The notes beneath the pieces are model-generated. The model was not told the origin of the DNA. It searched no databases and saw only the letters and a list, made by a program, of their open reading frames with translations. From contig JBBTWG010000025.1 of assembly GCA_038062935.1 (NCBI GenBank), positions 1-46,014 on the forward strand: 46,014 bases of DNA. The letters are read 5' to 3'. Source of the stretch: JBBTWG01 sp038062935. Lineage in GTDB: Bacteria; Patescibacteriota; Gracilibacteria; UBA1369; UBA12463. The translations under genes and the position numbers were made by a program. Below, in pieces: positions 26,233-33,642 of this stretch. How positions within the stretch are numbered: position 1 is the first letter of the stretch; every line of letters starts with the position of its first letter.

Positions 26233-26445
26233 CTACTTCACAAACGGCACCAGTGCCATATGTCTCGCACGTTTGATTGCCTGCGCGATCTTTTTCTGAT
26301 TCTGGAGATTTGCACCACTATAGTAGCGAGGCACAATACGTCCGTATTTCGAGATATATTTGGAGAGAAGTTGCAGATTTTTGTAGTCAATGTACTGAAC
26401 ACCGGCTTTAGAGATCTGACATTTACGATTTTGGTAGGTAGGCAT
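26233..26445 (-). CDS. rpsR: 30S ribosomal protein S18
   Basis: 70 aa. Binds next to S6 on the 16S rRNA platform. Signature: IDYKNLQLLSKYISKYGRIVPR followed by GANLQNQKKIAQAIKRARHMALVPF, the classical S18 core and tail. Its N-terminus has the short CQI segment (family zinc-type CxxC is absent). Third gene of the rpsF-ssb-rpsR operon. Only three bases separate its ATG from the eight-unit heptamer array that fills the gap to ssb. Confidence 0.97.
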   Translation of the reverse strand: MPTYQNRKCQISKAGVQYIDYKNLQLLSKYISKYGRIVPRYYSGANLQNQKKIAQAIKRARHMALVPFVK

Positions 26446-26448
26446 GCG

Positions 26449-26504
26449 TCGAGGATTTAGGATTTAGGATGTAGGAAGTTACACGTCAATGGTCACATGT
26501 CACA
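26449..26504 (-). repeat. Heptamer array, site 2 (ssb-rpsR gap), two unit types
   Basis: Read in the direction of transcription, eight 7-bp units follow without interruption. The first four are of the TGTGACA type (variants TGTGACC, ATTGACG, TGTAACT), and the last four of the TCCTAAA type (TCCTACA, two TCCTAAA, TCCTCGA). The array fills the ssb-rpsR gap except for 6 bases after the ssb stop and 3 before the rpsR ATG. Six units contain TGA or TAA, in all three frames. Confidence 0.9.
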
Positions 26505-26510
26505 CGTTTT

Positions 26511-26963
26511 TCACTGTATTTCCTCAGAAATAGCGTCGCCGAGGTCGAGTTCATCGAGAGGTGGTTCATCAGAAGATGGCTGGTTGCCGCCATCGCCATT
26601 CATCATATCGTCACCCATTTCACCTTGTGGACGTTTTTCGAGCATCACGACGTCTTGAGCCACGATTTCTGTTCGGAAACGCTTTCCCTGGCCATCTGGA
26701 GAATCCCAGCTGCGGGTTTTGAGATATCCTTCGATATAGACGAGTTTTCCTTTGCAGAGGTACTTTTGTGCAATCTCAGCCAATTTTGCCCAAGCCACGA
26801 CTTCGTGGAACTCTGTGGAAGAGTGTCTCTGTCCGTCGCGAGTGACCCAATCACGGTTTGTGGCAACGCCAAAAGTTGAAATAGGTTGACCACTCTGGGT
26901 CGTCTTCGAGACAGGATCGCGAGTTAAATTGCCGATGATGATAACTTTGTTAATGCTTCGCAT
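26511..26963 (-). CDS. ssb: Single-stranded DNA-binding protein
   Basis: 150 aa. OB-fold domain with INKVIIIGNLTRDPVSKTTQSG, ISTFGVATNRDWVT, STEFHEVVAWAKLAEIAQKYL and KLVYIEGYLKTRSW, all typical SSB. It coats single-stranded DNA during replication and repair. The C-terminal tail is acidic (PPLDELDLGDAISEEIQ) but does not end in the usual DDDIPF-like tip that recruits partner proteins. Located between rpsF and rpsR as in many bacteria. Heptamer arrays lie on both sides, one touching its ATG. Confidence 0.95.
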   Translation of the reverse strand: MRSINKVIIIGNLTRDPVSKTTQSGQPISTFGVATNRDWVTRDGQRHSSTEFHEVVAWAKLAEIAQKYLCKGKLVYIEGYLKTRSWDSPDGQGKRFRTEIVAQDVVMLEKRPQGEMGDDMMNGDGGNQPSSDEPPLDELDLGDAISEEIQ

Positions 26964-26991
26964 GGGAGGATAGAGGATTTAGGATGTAGGA
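26964..26991 (-). repeat. Heptamer array, site 3 (rpsF-ssb gap)
   Basis: In the sense direction the units TCCTACA, TCCTAAA, TCCTCTA and TCCTCCC follow each other and the last one touches the ssb ATG. Two further, weaker units in register (ATCTAAA and CATCCAA) reach into the last codons of rpsF, up to 27005; the rpsF stop TAA lies inside the first of these. Confidence 0.85.
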
Positions 26992-26992
26992 T

Positions 26993-27565
26993 TTAGATTT
27001 GGATGTCAGGATTGTCCAAAAGACTGTCTAATTTCTTCTCTTCTGCTTTCAATTTTTCCTGCATCTCTGCCTCAGAAAGAGCTTTTTCTTTCTTCATTTC
27101 AGGAACAGGGAGCTCAGCAGGAGCCTCAGGTTTTTCTTTCATCGGAGGACGTCGGACTGGTGGTCTCTTCTTGTCTGCAGCATCAGCAGCTTTTTCTTGT
27201 TCAAATTTCAAACGAGCAGATTCGAGTTCTGCATCATACTCTTTCAAAGTCTTGAAAGTATAGCCACTTGGAACTTTGATCAAAAGATGACGAATAACGC
27301 CAGTTTCGATACGAACCGTCTTTTCAACAGTAGGCACTTTTGCTGGATCGTGTTCAAAGTGGAAAACAAAATAGCATCCACGGTTGTGTTTTCCGATACG
27401 GTAAGCCATATCGCGAATACCCGCGAGGTCTTCATGTAAAATCTTGCCGCCATCTTCTTTGATAGCAGTACGGATTTCATCGAGACGCGTCTTGAGCTGT
27501 TGGTCAGACAGATCCGGAGGGAGAATGACCATGAGCTCATACTGGAGAAGATCGAGATCTTGCAT
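26993..27565 (-). CDS. rpsF: 30S ribosomal protein S6 with a long C-terminal extension
   Basis: 190 aa, about twice the usual 95-100. Residues 1-110 are the S6 fold: LQYELMVILPPDLSDQQ, IREDG-like IKEDGGKILHEDLAGIRDMAYRI, GCYFVFHFEHDP and ETGVIRHLLIKV. The remaining 80 residues are Lys/Pro/Glu-rich and low in complexity (KKRPPVRRPPMKEKPEAP), ending in a charged helix; such tails occur in several bacterial S6 proteins. First gene of the operon with ssb and rpsR. A perfect small hairpin, GAAGC-AAAA-GCTTC at 27594-27607, lies about 30 bases upstream in the leader. Confidence 0.95.
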   Translation of the reverse strand: MQDLDLLQYELMVILPPDLSDQQLKTRLDEIRTAIKEDGGKILHEDLAGIRDMAYRIGKHNRGCYFVFHFEHDPAKVPTVEKTVRIETGVIRHLLIKVPSGYTFKTLKEYDAELESARLKFEQEKAADAADKKRPPVRRPPMKEKPEAPAELPVPEMKKEKALSEAEMQEKLKAEEKKLDSLLDNPDIQI

Positions 27566-27981
27566 AGGTCGTTTTATTATGGATAAAAGCCAAGAAGCAA
27601 AAGCTTCAGAGCAATAAAAGAAAGCACAGGGAAGTTAGCAAAAAGACTTTCGAATCGCAAGGTGAAAAAATTGACAAAAAGATTAAAAGTTGAACAAATA
27701 CAAATTAAAAAAGCCCCCAAAAATAGAAACAAAGAAATAAAGAAGACAAAATGTCAACAACAAGAATATCTTCAAAAGATTCCAAAAAAGAAAAGATAAA
27801 AAGAGTAAAAAAACATGGAAATAAGCCAAAAAAATGAGAAAAAGAGAGTTTTTTTTAGAAAACAAAGGATATTGAAAGTCAAGACCCCACCCCTCGACGA
27901 AAAAGACAGGATCGGGGTAGGGTGAGGATACAAGACAGGACAGAGACCGTAAAAAGTGATCCGAAAATAGAAAATTAAACT
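27566..27981. other. 416-base A-rich gap between rpsF and the M23 peptidase gene
   Basis: Divergent intergenic region with no convincing gene. The plus strand is strikingly rich in A and purines from about 27580 to 27870. Two structures stand out: the GAAGC/GCTTC hairpin at 27594-27607 and a strong GC stem at 27884-27923. A reverse-strand frame of 60 codons (27683-27865) is only a by-product of the A-richness (Phe/Leu). I see no clear promoter for either neighbour. Its length is exceptional in this tightly packed window. Confidence 0.6.
27884..27923 (+). promoter_or_regulatory. Strong GC-rich stem-loop upstream of the M23 peptidase gene
   Basis: ACCCCACCCC at 27884-27893 can pair with GGGGTAGGGT at 27914-27923 (nine of ten positions), and a nearby CGA/TCG pair can extend the stem. 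It stands alone in A-rich sequence and is not followed by a T run, so it is not a normal terminator. It lies about 60 bases before the start codon, where it could regulate transcription or translation. Confidence 0.4.
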
Positions 27982-29205
27982 TTGACGATCTTGATTACAA
28001 AGCCTCTCACCAACAGTTTAGAAGTAAATCTCGCGGCGCGCACAGAGCGTCAGCGAAAGCTATTTCGAAGCTACAGCTTCATTTCACTGGCCGCCAGGAG
28101 CGCAGGCCAGGTTTTTCATGGTATTGAAAGCAAGATTCGTGCCATAGGACCGAGATATCAGAGGTTTTCACCGCTCATTCACTGGGGAGAACATCGTCAG
28201 AAGGTAGCGACAGCAATCGTCAACCCTCGAACCATCTACCAACGCATCGCAGCTTTGAGTGTGGGGCTTTTCCTCATGACCGGCTTCATGGGAACGGGTA
28301 TCGAGCAGGGTTACGCCGAGGCAGGAGCTATGAATTCAGCAAATTTAGCATATGTAGTTGATCAAGAAGGATATTTCACCAACGTGAGCCCACAAACCTT
28401 CGACGGAGCCCGAATAGTCAAAGGAAAGATGAATCACACAATAGAAGAAGGAGAAAACTTGAGTCTCATCGCTTCTAAGTACGGAATCAAAGTCGAAACG
28501 TTACTGTGGGAAAATAGTCTGAGCCTCGGAAGCACCCTCAAAATTGGACAGAAGCTCTCTGTTCCACCGCTCGATGGAGTGAGTCACACAGCAATAGCAG
28601 GAGAAAATCTCGAAAAAATTGCAGCTTTATACAAAGCTGATAAAGCATCGCTCGTTGCCTATAACGACATGAGTTCAGGCGTCATTCAGAAGGGTCAGGT
28701 GATTTTCATTCCAAATGCCAAACCGGTCTCAGGAAGGAGCGTTCAGAGTACCCAGAGTGTTTCGAGAGGATCACAAGCTCGTGCAGGTGTCTCAGTCGGT
28801 CGTCTCGCAGGCACCGACGCACGCCCAACCGCAGGGAAATTCCTCATTTTCCCAACGATCGGATCTCTGACACAGAAATTTCACAAAGGACATTTTGCAT
28901 TTGATATCGGCAACAGAGGTAGACCACCAATTTGGGCAGCATCAGCAGGAACTGTTATCAAAGCCAGCTCCGGCACATGGGGTGGTGGATATGGAACTCA
29001 TATCATCATTGACCACGGCAACGGAGTACAGACGCTCTACGCTCACATGGAATACTTGACAGTCAAAGTTGGCGAAAAAGTGACACAGGGTCAGGTCGTC
29101 GGAAAAATGGGAAATACAGGAAATGTTCGAGGTGTGACAGGAATTCATCTCCACTTCGAAGTTATCGATCGCGGCATCAAACGAGTTCCATCAATGTATT
29201 ACTAA
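27982..29205 (+). CDS. LysM-containing M23 family metallopeptidase
   Basis: 407 aa from a TTG start; an in-frame TAA six bases upstream excludes a longer form and no ATG occurs before the membrane segment. The plan is a positively charged cytoplasmic stretch of about 85 residues, one hydrophobic segment (about 88-105, SVGLFLMTGFMG), two LysM domains (about 150-197 and 200-249, each with GENL...IA...Y), a Ser/Arg-rich linker, and a C-terminal LytM/M23 domain. Zinc ligands are visible in HFAFD (His and Asp near 303-307) and HLHFE (near 389), with YAHM between. It should cut peptidoglycan peptide bridges at the cell surface. yidD begins one base after its stop. Confidence 0.9.
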   Translation: MTILITKPLTNSLEVNLAARTERQRKLFRSYSFISLAARSAGQVFHGIESKIRAIGPRYQRFSPLIHWGEHRQKVATAIVNPRTIYQRIAALSVGLFLMTGFMGTGIEQGYAEAGAMNSANLAYVVDQEGYFTNVSPQTFDGARIVKGKMNHTIEEGENLSLIASKYGIKVETLLWENSLSLGSTLKIGQKLSVPPLDGVSHTAIAGENLEKIAALYKADKASLVAYNDMSSGVIQKGQVIFIPNAKPVSGRSVQSTQSVSRGSQARAGVSVGRLAGTDARPTAGKFLIFPTIGSLTQKFHKGHFAFDIGNRGRPPIWAASAGTVIKASSGTWGGGYGTHIIIDHGNGVQTLYAHMEYLTVKVGEKVTQGQVVGKMGNTGNVRGVTGIHLHFEVIDRGIKRVPSMYY

Positions 29206-29206
29206 A

Positions 29207-29467
29207 ATGCTTCTCCAAAAAATCTGGCATGCACCACGAGATGCCGCCGCCTTTTGCATAAGACTTTATCAAAAAACCATCTCTCCAGATCACGGCCTGC
29301 TGCAGAGATTCTTTCCACATGGATATTGTAAATTTGCCCCAAGCTGCTCCGAATATGCACGTCAGGCTTTCGAGAAATATGGCTTCATAAAAGGATTTTT
29401 CAAAGCTACATGGCGTATTATACGCTGCAATCCGTGGAGTACAGGCGGGCTCGATTGCATTGAATAG
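29207..29467 (+). CDS. yidD: Membrane protein insertion efficiency factor YidD
   Basis: 86 aa with the full signature: IRLYQKTISPDHG, CKFAPSCSEYARQAFEKYG, KGFFKATWRIIRCNPWSTGG. YidD helps YidC insert membrane proteins and is anchored by an amphipathic N-terminal helix. It is usually found with rpmH, rnpA and yidC; here it follows a peptidoglycan hydrolase gene by one base and is probably co-transcribed with it. Confidence 0.93.
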   Translation: MLLQKIWHAPRDAAAFCIRLYQKTISPDHGLLQRFFPHGYCKFAPSCSEYARQAFEKYGFIKGFFKATWRIIRCNPWSTGGLDCIE

Positions 29468-29541
29468 AAAACATTGCACAGTAATCATCGGAGACTTGCC
29501 TTTTTCACAGAAAAGAATAAACTCCCCATAACGCAAAAAAT

Positions 29542-30843
29542 ATGAGCCTCACAAAAACAATCAGCAGAAAAGAAGATCCACTGAGTGCTAACAATAAAAT
29601 CACGCTCTCTCGATATTTCCCAAAAGGAACACAGTATTTTTATGCCTATCCAGCAGAGGAAGCATCTCATTTTTATAATGCTGTTCCGCCAGAAGTGGAG
29701 GAGGTTGTGGCTGCACGGCCACTTTCATGTTGTGGGCCAAATGTGAAGGTCATCTGTTTTGCAGAGTCACTCAAGCAAAAATCATGGGAAATGCTCAACG
29801 ATCTCAACGCAATCAATATCGAGAGGAAGAACATTCTCACACTTCCAGAGAAAATCACGACAGCTATCAAAGGAAATGAAAGAAATGACCTCATCTGTGA
29901 ATCGCTCTCAAAAATGGTGAAAAAAGGGAAATTACTGATGGCACAGCCATTCCTCGATGCAAGATTGAAGTCTTTTTACCAGATACCTCCTCAGCGCACG
30001 ATCTGGCTCAACGACAAGAGAAATCTTTCTTCTTTCATTCCTCAACAATTTTTGCCTCGCCGGTATTTCGAATTTTTGGATGGCATGTGCTTCCACGAGA
30101 CCGAAGAAAAAGTTCCACTGCCATGCGTCGTAAAAGTATCTTCTTCTTCGTCAGGTGATGGTGTGAGAATCTGTAGAACCAAGAAAGATCTCGAAGAAGC
30201 AAAACATGAATTCAGAAAAATAGAAGGAATGATTATCGTAGATGAATACATCAACATCAAAAAAAATCTCGGCGTTCAGTTCGGAATTCCATATGACTTG
30301 AAAAAGCCGATTGAAATCATCGGTATCCACGAGCAGCTCACGAGCAAAGATGGTGCTTTCTTGGGAGGAATTCTCGATCTCGAAGAAGAGAAATTCTACA
30401 GGAAAAAACTCAGCACACTTTTAATTAAAAAAATTCTCCCAGAAGTCCAAAGAAAAGGATGGTATGGAATCGGAGGGTTCGATGTTCTGGTCGACAAAAA
30501 AGGAAAATTCCATTTCGTCGATGCCAATTTCCGAATGACCGGAATGACGACATACGATTTTCTCGTCAGAAATAAAATTATTAAAAAATCACTTATCAGT
30601 TTTAGTGGTCTTTTCCATGGAAACGAAAGCGAATTCAGGGAAAAAATTATGAAGATTGCAACACCGAAGAACAAAGACCAGATGCTCTTCATCACGGCGC
30701 TCACAGAAAAAAACAATATGTATCGATTCAATGCAGCAATGATTTTCGATAACAAGCGTCAGATGAAAGTAAACGCCAAAAAACTGATAGAAAGCGGCGT
30801 CATTTCAGAGGTAATGTCTCAAGTCTGCGAAGGCAAGATATAA
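29542..30843 (+). CDS. ATP-grasp ligase, substrate unknown
   Basis: 433 aa. The central and C-terminal parts are an ATP-grasp fold: PCVVKVSSSSSGDGVRI (nucleotide-binding loop), IIVDEYINI, and GGFDVLVDKKGKFHFVDANFRMTGMTTYDF, with Asp and Asn for metal binding. These enzymes join a carboxylate to an amine or thiol through an acyl phosphate. The N-terminal 170 residues are family-specific and I do not recognise them. Its 3' end overlaps by 25 bases with a convergent PLP decarboxylase gene, a partnership known from amino-acid-loading pathways such as butirosin BtrJ/BtrK. A weak promoter-like pair (TTGCCT 29496, TAAACT 29518) precedes it. Confidence 0.75.
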   Translation: MSLTKTISRKEDPLSANNKITLSRYFPKGTQYFYAYPAEEASHFYNAVPPEVEEVVAARPLSCCGPNVKVICFAESLKQKSWEMLNDLNAINIERKNILTLPEKITTAIKGNERNDLICESLSKMVKKGKLLMAQPFLDARLKSFYQIPPQRTIWLNDKRNLSSFIPQQFLPRRYFEFLDGMCFHETEEKVPLPCVVKVSSSSSGDGVRICRTKKDLEEAKHEFRKIEGMIIVDEYINIKKNLGVQFGIPYDLKKPIEIIGIHEQLTSKDGAFLGGILDLEEEKFYRKKLSTLLIKKILPEVQRKGWYGIGGFDVLVDKKGKFHFVDANFRMTGMTTYDFLVRNKIIKKSLISFSGLFHGNESEFREKIMKIATPKNKDQMLFITALTEKNNMYRFNAAMIFDNKRQMKVNAKKLIESGVISEVMSQVCEGKI

Positions 30844-32168
30844 ACTTTCGGAACCGGATTGATAAATTCCTGAGAGAGGACGTATTTGTAAGCTCCCTGA
30901 TATGGAACGACAATCACATCGTTTTCTTCGATCTGCGTGGCATATGAATAATATCCCCAAATATCATGTGGAGTGCACAGAGGTCCATACACCGTACAAT
31001 CAATCTCCTTGAGCGACGGATGAGTGAGATTGATGAGTGGATAGTAGAAGTGCTCACCATATTCCCAGCCAACAGCATTCACGCCACCATCAGCGATCAC
31101 GCACTGAGGATTTTTCACGTCCACCACGCGCGTCACGATGTGCATAGAATTATTCGAAATGATGCGCCCGGGCTCACTATAGTAATCACACTGGAGCAAA
31201 GGATCGAGATATTCTTTCACGGCACCAGCAATCGTCTGGGCAAATTGTTCCAGGGAAACAGAATTGGTCACAAAGTACTTGTCATCAAACGGCGTTTTGA
31301 CCCCAAAATAGTTATCAGCAGTTTGCAGGAGCGCTCCGGTCGGGAGACTCCCCGGATAATGAGATGTCCATGGATAATATCCCTCCGTCTGATTCGGGAA
31401 AAAGCCACCACCGAAATCAATAAAATCGATTTTTTTCAGCATCTCCGGACTGAAATTCGCCCGGAGGTACTCAGAAAGTTCTTTGAGAATCTGGACATAT
31501 TTCGAAGGATCACGATTCCAACTGATATGAAATTGAATGCCGCACAAATCTAAAAACGAATATTGCCGAGCTTCTTCCCAGAAATATTTCAAATCACTCA
31601 GTGGAATGCCGAATTTCGACCATGCACCATGAAACGAAGAGAAAAAGCGAACACCAGCACGGATGCGAATTTTCTTTTTCTCGCTCAATTTCCCCAGCTT
31701 CCGGAGTTCAGAAAAGCTGTCAATATTCACCGTCACGGTGTCGGCGTGATCCAAAGCAGTTGAGAGGCTTTTGAGTGTCTTTCCGGGTCCAGAAAAGAGA
31801 ATATTTTTGGCGCCCGCTTCCAGCGCGAGATTGAGCTCGCGTTCACTCGAAACGTCCAGTCCGAAACCATGCTGCAAAACTGTCTGGAGAATAAACGGAT
31901 GATGATCAGACTTCATCGCATAAAAAGGCTTGCAAGAAGGGAAAAATGTAAAAAAAGCGTTCTGGAATCGAAGGATGCTATTTTTGAGTTCATCCTGATC
32001 CAGCAAATAGAAAGGCGTCTCATATTTCTCAGCAAACTGCAAAATCCGGTCACCTTTCTGCTGAACATCCTGAACAACCTGGACCAAGCTTTGTGAACTC
32101 CTTTCAGGGGATGTTTCCAAAAGTTTGAGCAGTCGCTTTTTACTTTCTTCCAGGTTTGAGATAGACAT
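30819..32168 (-). CDS. Type III fold PLP-dependent decarboxylase (DAP/ornithine decarboxylase superfamily)
   Basis: 449 aa. PLP lysine in FYAMKSDHH (Lys86), then GFGLDVSSERELNLALEAGA, ILFSGPGKT, IRAGVRF, CGIQFHISWN (phosphate-site His), IDFGGGF, YYSEPGRII (Arg contacting PLP phosphate) and GPLCTPHDIWG (the Cys-box from the second subunit), then YQGAYKY. The first 45 residues are an extra helical extension. The motif CTPHD rather than CESSD argues against plain diaminopimelate decarboxylase and toward the branch acting on other amino-acid derivatives (carboxynorspermidine or BtrK-like). It is convergent with an ATP-grasp gene. A perfect 15-bp dyad (32227-32241) lies upstream. Confidence 0.8.
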   Translation of the reverse strand: MSISNLEESKKRLLKLLETSPERSSQSLVQVVQDVQQKGDRILQFAEKYETPFYLLDQDELKNSILRFQNAFFTFFPSCKPFYAMKSDHHPFILQTVLQHGFGLDVSSERELNLALEAGAKNILFSGPGKTLKSLSTALDHADTVTVNIDSFSELRKLGKLSEKKKIRIRAGVRFFSSFHGAWSKFGIPLSDLKYFWEEARQYSFLDLCGIQFHISWNRDPSKYVQILKELSEYLRANFSPEMLKKIDFIDFGGGFFPNQTEGYYPWTSHYPGSLPTGALLQTADNYFGVKTPFDDKYFVTNSVSLEQFAQTIAGAVKEYLDPLLQCDYYSEPGRIISNNSMHIVTRVVDVKNPQCVIADGGVNAVGWEYGEHFYYPLINLTHPSLKEIDCTVYGPLCTPHDIWGYYSYATQIEENDVIVVPYQGAYKYVLSQEFINPVPKVYILPSQT

Positions 32169-32226
32169 ATGATCCTGTGAAATATATGAGCAAAAAGGGC
32201 ATTTGTACAGATCTAAAAGTTAGAAA

Positions 32227-32241
32227 ATATTTGACAAATAT
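32227..32241. promoter_or_regulatory. Dyad upstream of the decarboxylase gene
   Basis: ATATTTG-A-CAAATAT is a perfect inverted repeat with 7-bp arms in the 83-bp gap between the decarboxylase start and the end of the DUF4143 ATPase gene. It may be an operator, about 60 bases before the decarboxylase ATG; no clear promoter boxes surround it. Confidence 0.4.
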
Positions 32242-32251
32242 GTAAAAACAC

Positions 32252-33427
32252 CTACCACTCAACATGATGCCAGGGCTTCAGGATGACATCCTGAGTAATG
32301 GTGCTCGCACGTTCCACAGGCGCCAGAAGGCACTTTTCAAGTGGCCTTTGGAGGAGCGCTTCGGTCTTCAAAAGACCTGCAGCAAGCAAAGGATTGAGTG
32401 TTCTAGAAGTTTTGATTTCACGGGCATGAATTTTCCCGCCTGTTTCGATAAAAAGGTCGACCTCCAGTCCATCATTCGTCCGAAAATAAGAAAAAGCGGG
32501 ATGTTCTCCAGAGAAACTCGCCCATTTGAGATGTTCCAGAACAACGGCTGTTTCGAAAAGAGGTCCCAGGAAAAGCCCCTGATTCAAAACTGCCGGATCG
32601 TGAATGCCCATGAGATACGATGCGAGAGCCGTATCAGCAAAATAAATTTTGGGGGCTTTGACGAGACGTTTCGAAAGATTGATATGAAAAGGCTCGAGCA
32701 GATACACCTGATAGCTCGCCTGAAGAATCGAAAGCCAGCGTCGCACGGTGGGAACGCTGATACCTGTATCACGAGCGAGATCGCTCATGTTCAGAATTTG
32801 TCCAGTGCGAATAGCGACAAGTCTCAAAAAACGTTCGAAGAGTGTCAAATCGGTGACGTTCAGAATCTGTCGAATATCGCGTTCCAGATAGAGCCGGATA
32901 TAGCTCGCACACCAGATATTGCGATCCAGTTCAGGACGACTGCGAAGTTCCGGATATCCTCCACGAAGGATCCAATCAGCAATATCATCAGTTTGAGCAT
33001 GCGATAGTTTTTTCTTGCCATCCACTTCACGAATAGAGCAGGGATAGAGAGTGAGAACTGCGGCGCGCCCGGCAAGAGACTGGGAAACATGCTGCATCAT
33101 AAGGAAATTTTGTGATCCCGTAAGAATATATTGCCCATATCTCGTACGATGAGCATCCACAATACCCTGAATATAACTCGGCAACTGGGGGGCGTATTGG
33201 ATTTCATCAAAAATAACTGGAGCAGGAAAGTTTTCCAGAAAAGTTCTCGGATCTTCGAGCGCCTGACGTCGAATATCGGGATCCTCGAGAGATACGTATT
33301 GGTGCGTTTTTTCCAGAAGCATTTTGCACAAGGTGCTTTTCCCCGTCTGACGGGCACCAGTCAGGATGACAACAGGGAAAGTTTTGACCGATTTCAGAAA
33401 GAGTTTTTCCGTAAAACGCTGGTACAT
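32252..33427 (-). CDS. AAA+ ATPase with C-terminal DUF4143
   Basis: 391 aa from the ATG at 33427, which fits both the family start (MYQRFTEKLF) and the promoter just upstream. Walker A is GARQTGKST (residues 24-32), Walker B is PVIFDEIQYA, and ILTGSQNFLM is the sensor-like region. The C-terminal half has a winged-helix part (LARDTGISVPTVRRWLSIL) and the nuclease-like DUF4143 segment (GLEVDLFIETGGKIHAREIKTS). The family is common in bacteria and archaea, often patchily distributed, and its role is unknown; links to toxin-like systems have been suggested. It is a stand-alone gene with its own promoter and dyad. Confidence 0.88.
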   Translation of the reverse strand: MYQRFTEKLFLKSVKTFPVVILTGARQTGKSTLCKMLLEKTHQYVSLEDPDIRRQALEDPRTFLENFPAPVIFDEIQYAPQLPSYIQGIVDAHRTRYGQYILTGSQNFLMMQHVSQSLAGRAAVLTLYPCSIREVDGKKKLSHAQTDDIADWILRGGYPELRSRPELDRNIWCASYIRLYLERDIRQILNVTDLTLFERFLRLVAIRTGQILNMSDLARDTGISVPTVRRWLSILQASYQVYLLEPFHINLSKRLVKAPKIYFADTALASYLMGIHDPAVLNQGLFLGPLFETAVVLEHLKWASFSGEHPAFSYFRTNDGLEVDLFIETGGKIHAREIKTSRTLNPLLAAGLLKTEALLQRPLEKCLLAPVERASTITQDVILKPWHHVEW

Positions 33428-33433
33428 GACGAC

Positions 33434-33462
33434 ATCATAACACATGCAAATTAAACATTCAA
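33434..33462 (-). promoter_or_regulatory. Leaderless promoter of the DUF4143 ATPase gene
   Basis: Minus-strand TTGAAT (plus 33457-33462), a 17-bp spacer ending in TGT, and TATGAT (33434-33439). Exactly six bases follow before the A of the ATG (33427), the usual distance to a transcription start, so the mRNA probably starts at the start codon. An inverted repeat TGCAAATT (33445-33452)/AATTTGCA (33468-33475) frames the -35 box and may be an operator. Confidence 0.65.
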
Positions 33463-33578
33463 TATTAAATTTGCACACAAAAAGGTATATTTCAGCTTGA
33501 AATAAGAAATTTCATTGGAGAAATTCAAAGATAAAAAATAAATGCTTATGGAAAGAAAGAGACATCCAAACCGGCAGC

Positions 33579-33607
33579 TTGCGCCCAAAGCTATTTTCTG
33601 GTATAAT
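33579..33607 (+). promoter_or_regulatory. Extended -10 promoter for the 33643-38986 gene cluster
   Basis: TTGCGC at 33579-33584, a 17-bp spacer ending in TGG, and TATAAT at 33602-33607. The leader to the ATG at 33643 is about 28 bases and A-rich, without a Shine-Dalgarno motif. The next clear promoter-like sequence is at 39014, so this one may drive four genes. Confidence 0.7.
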
Positions 33608-33642
33608 AAAAAGAATTCTTCGAAAAATAAAAACATACAAAA

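Noticed and set aside
26449..26504. Heptamer array as a CRISPR or a simple satellite
   Set aside because: Units are 7 bp with no spacers, arrays have only 4-9 units, and they keep a fixed orientation and position before gene starts.
27683..27865. Reverse-strand 60-codon frame encoding a very hydrophobic Phe/Leu peptide
   Set aside because: It is the reverse complement of an A-rich tract; no start signal or realistic protein pattern.
27884..27923. Rho-independent terminator
   Set aside because: No T run follows the stem on either strand, and no gene ends next to it.
27870..27981. c-di-AMP (ydaO-type) riboswitch before the LysM/M23 gene
   Set aside because: Gene context would fit, but the conserved riboswitch segments are not visible; only one GC stem is present.
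32252..33427. DUF4143 ATPase as evidence for a mobile element or prophage
   Set aside because: No integrase, transposase, terminal repeats or attachment site was seen around it.
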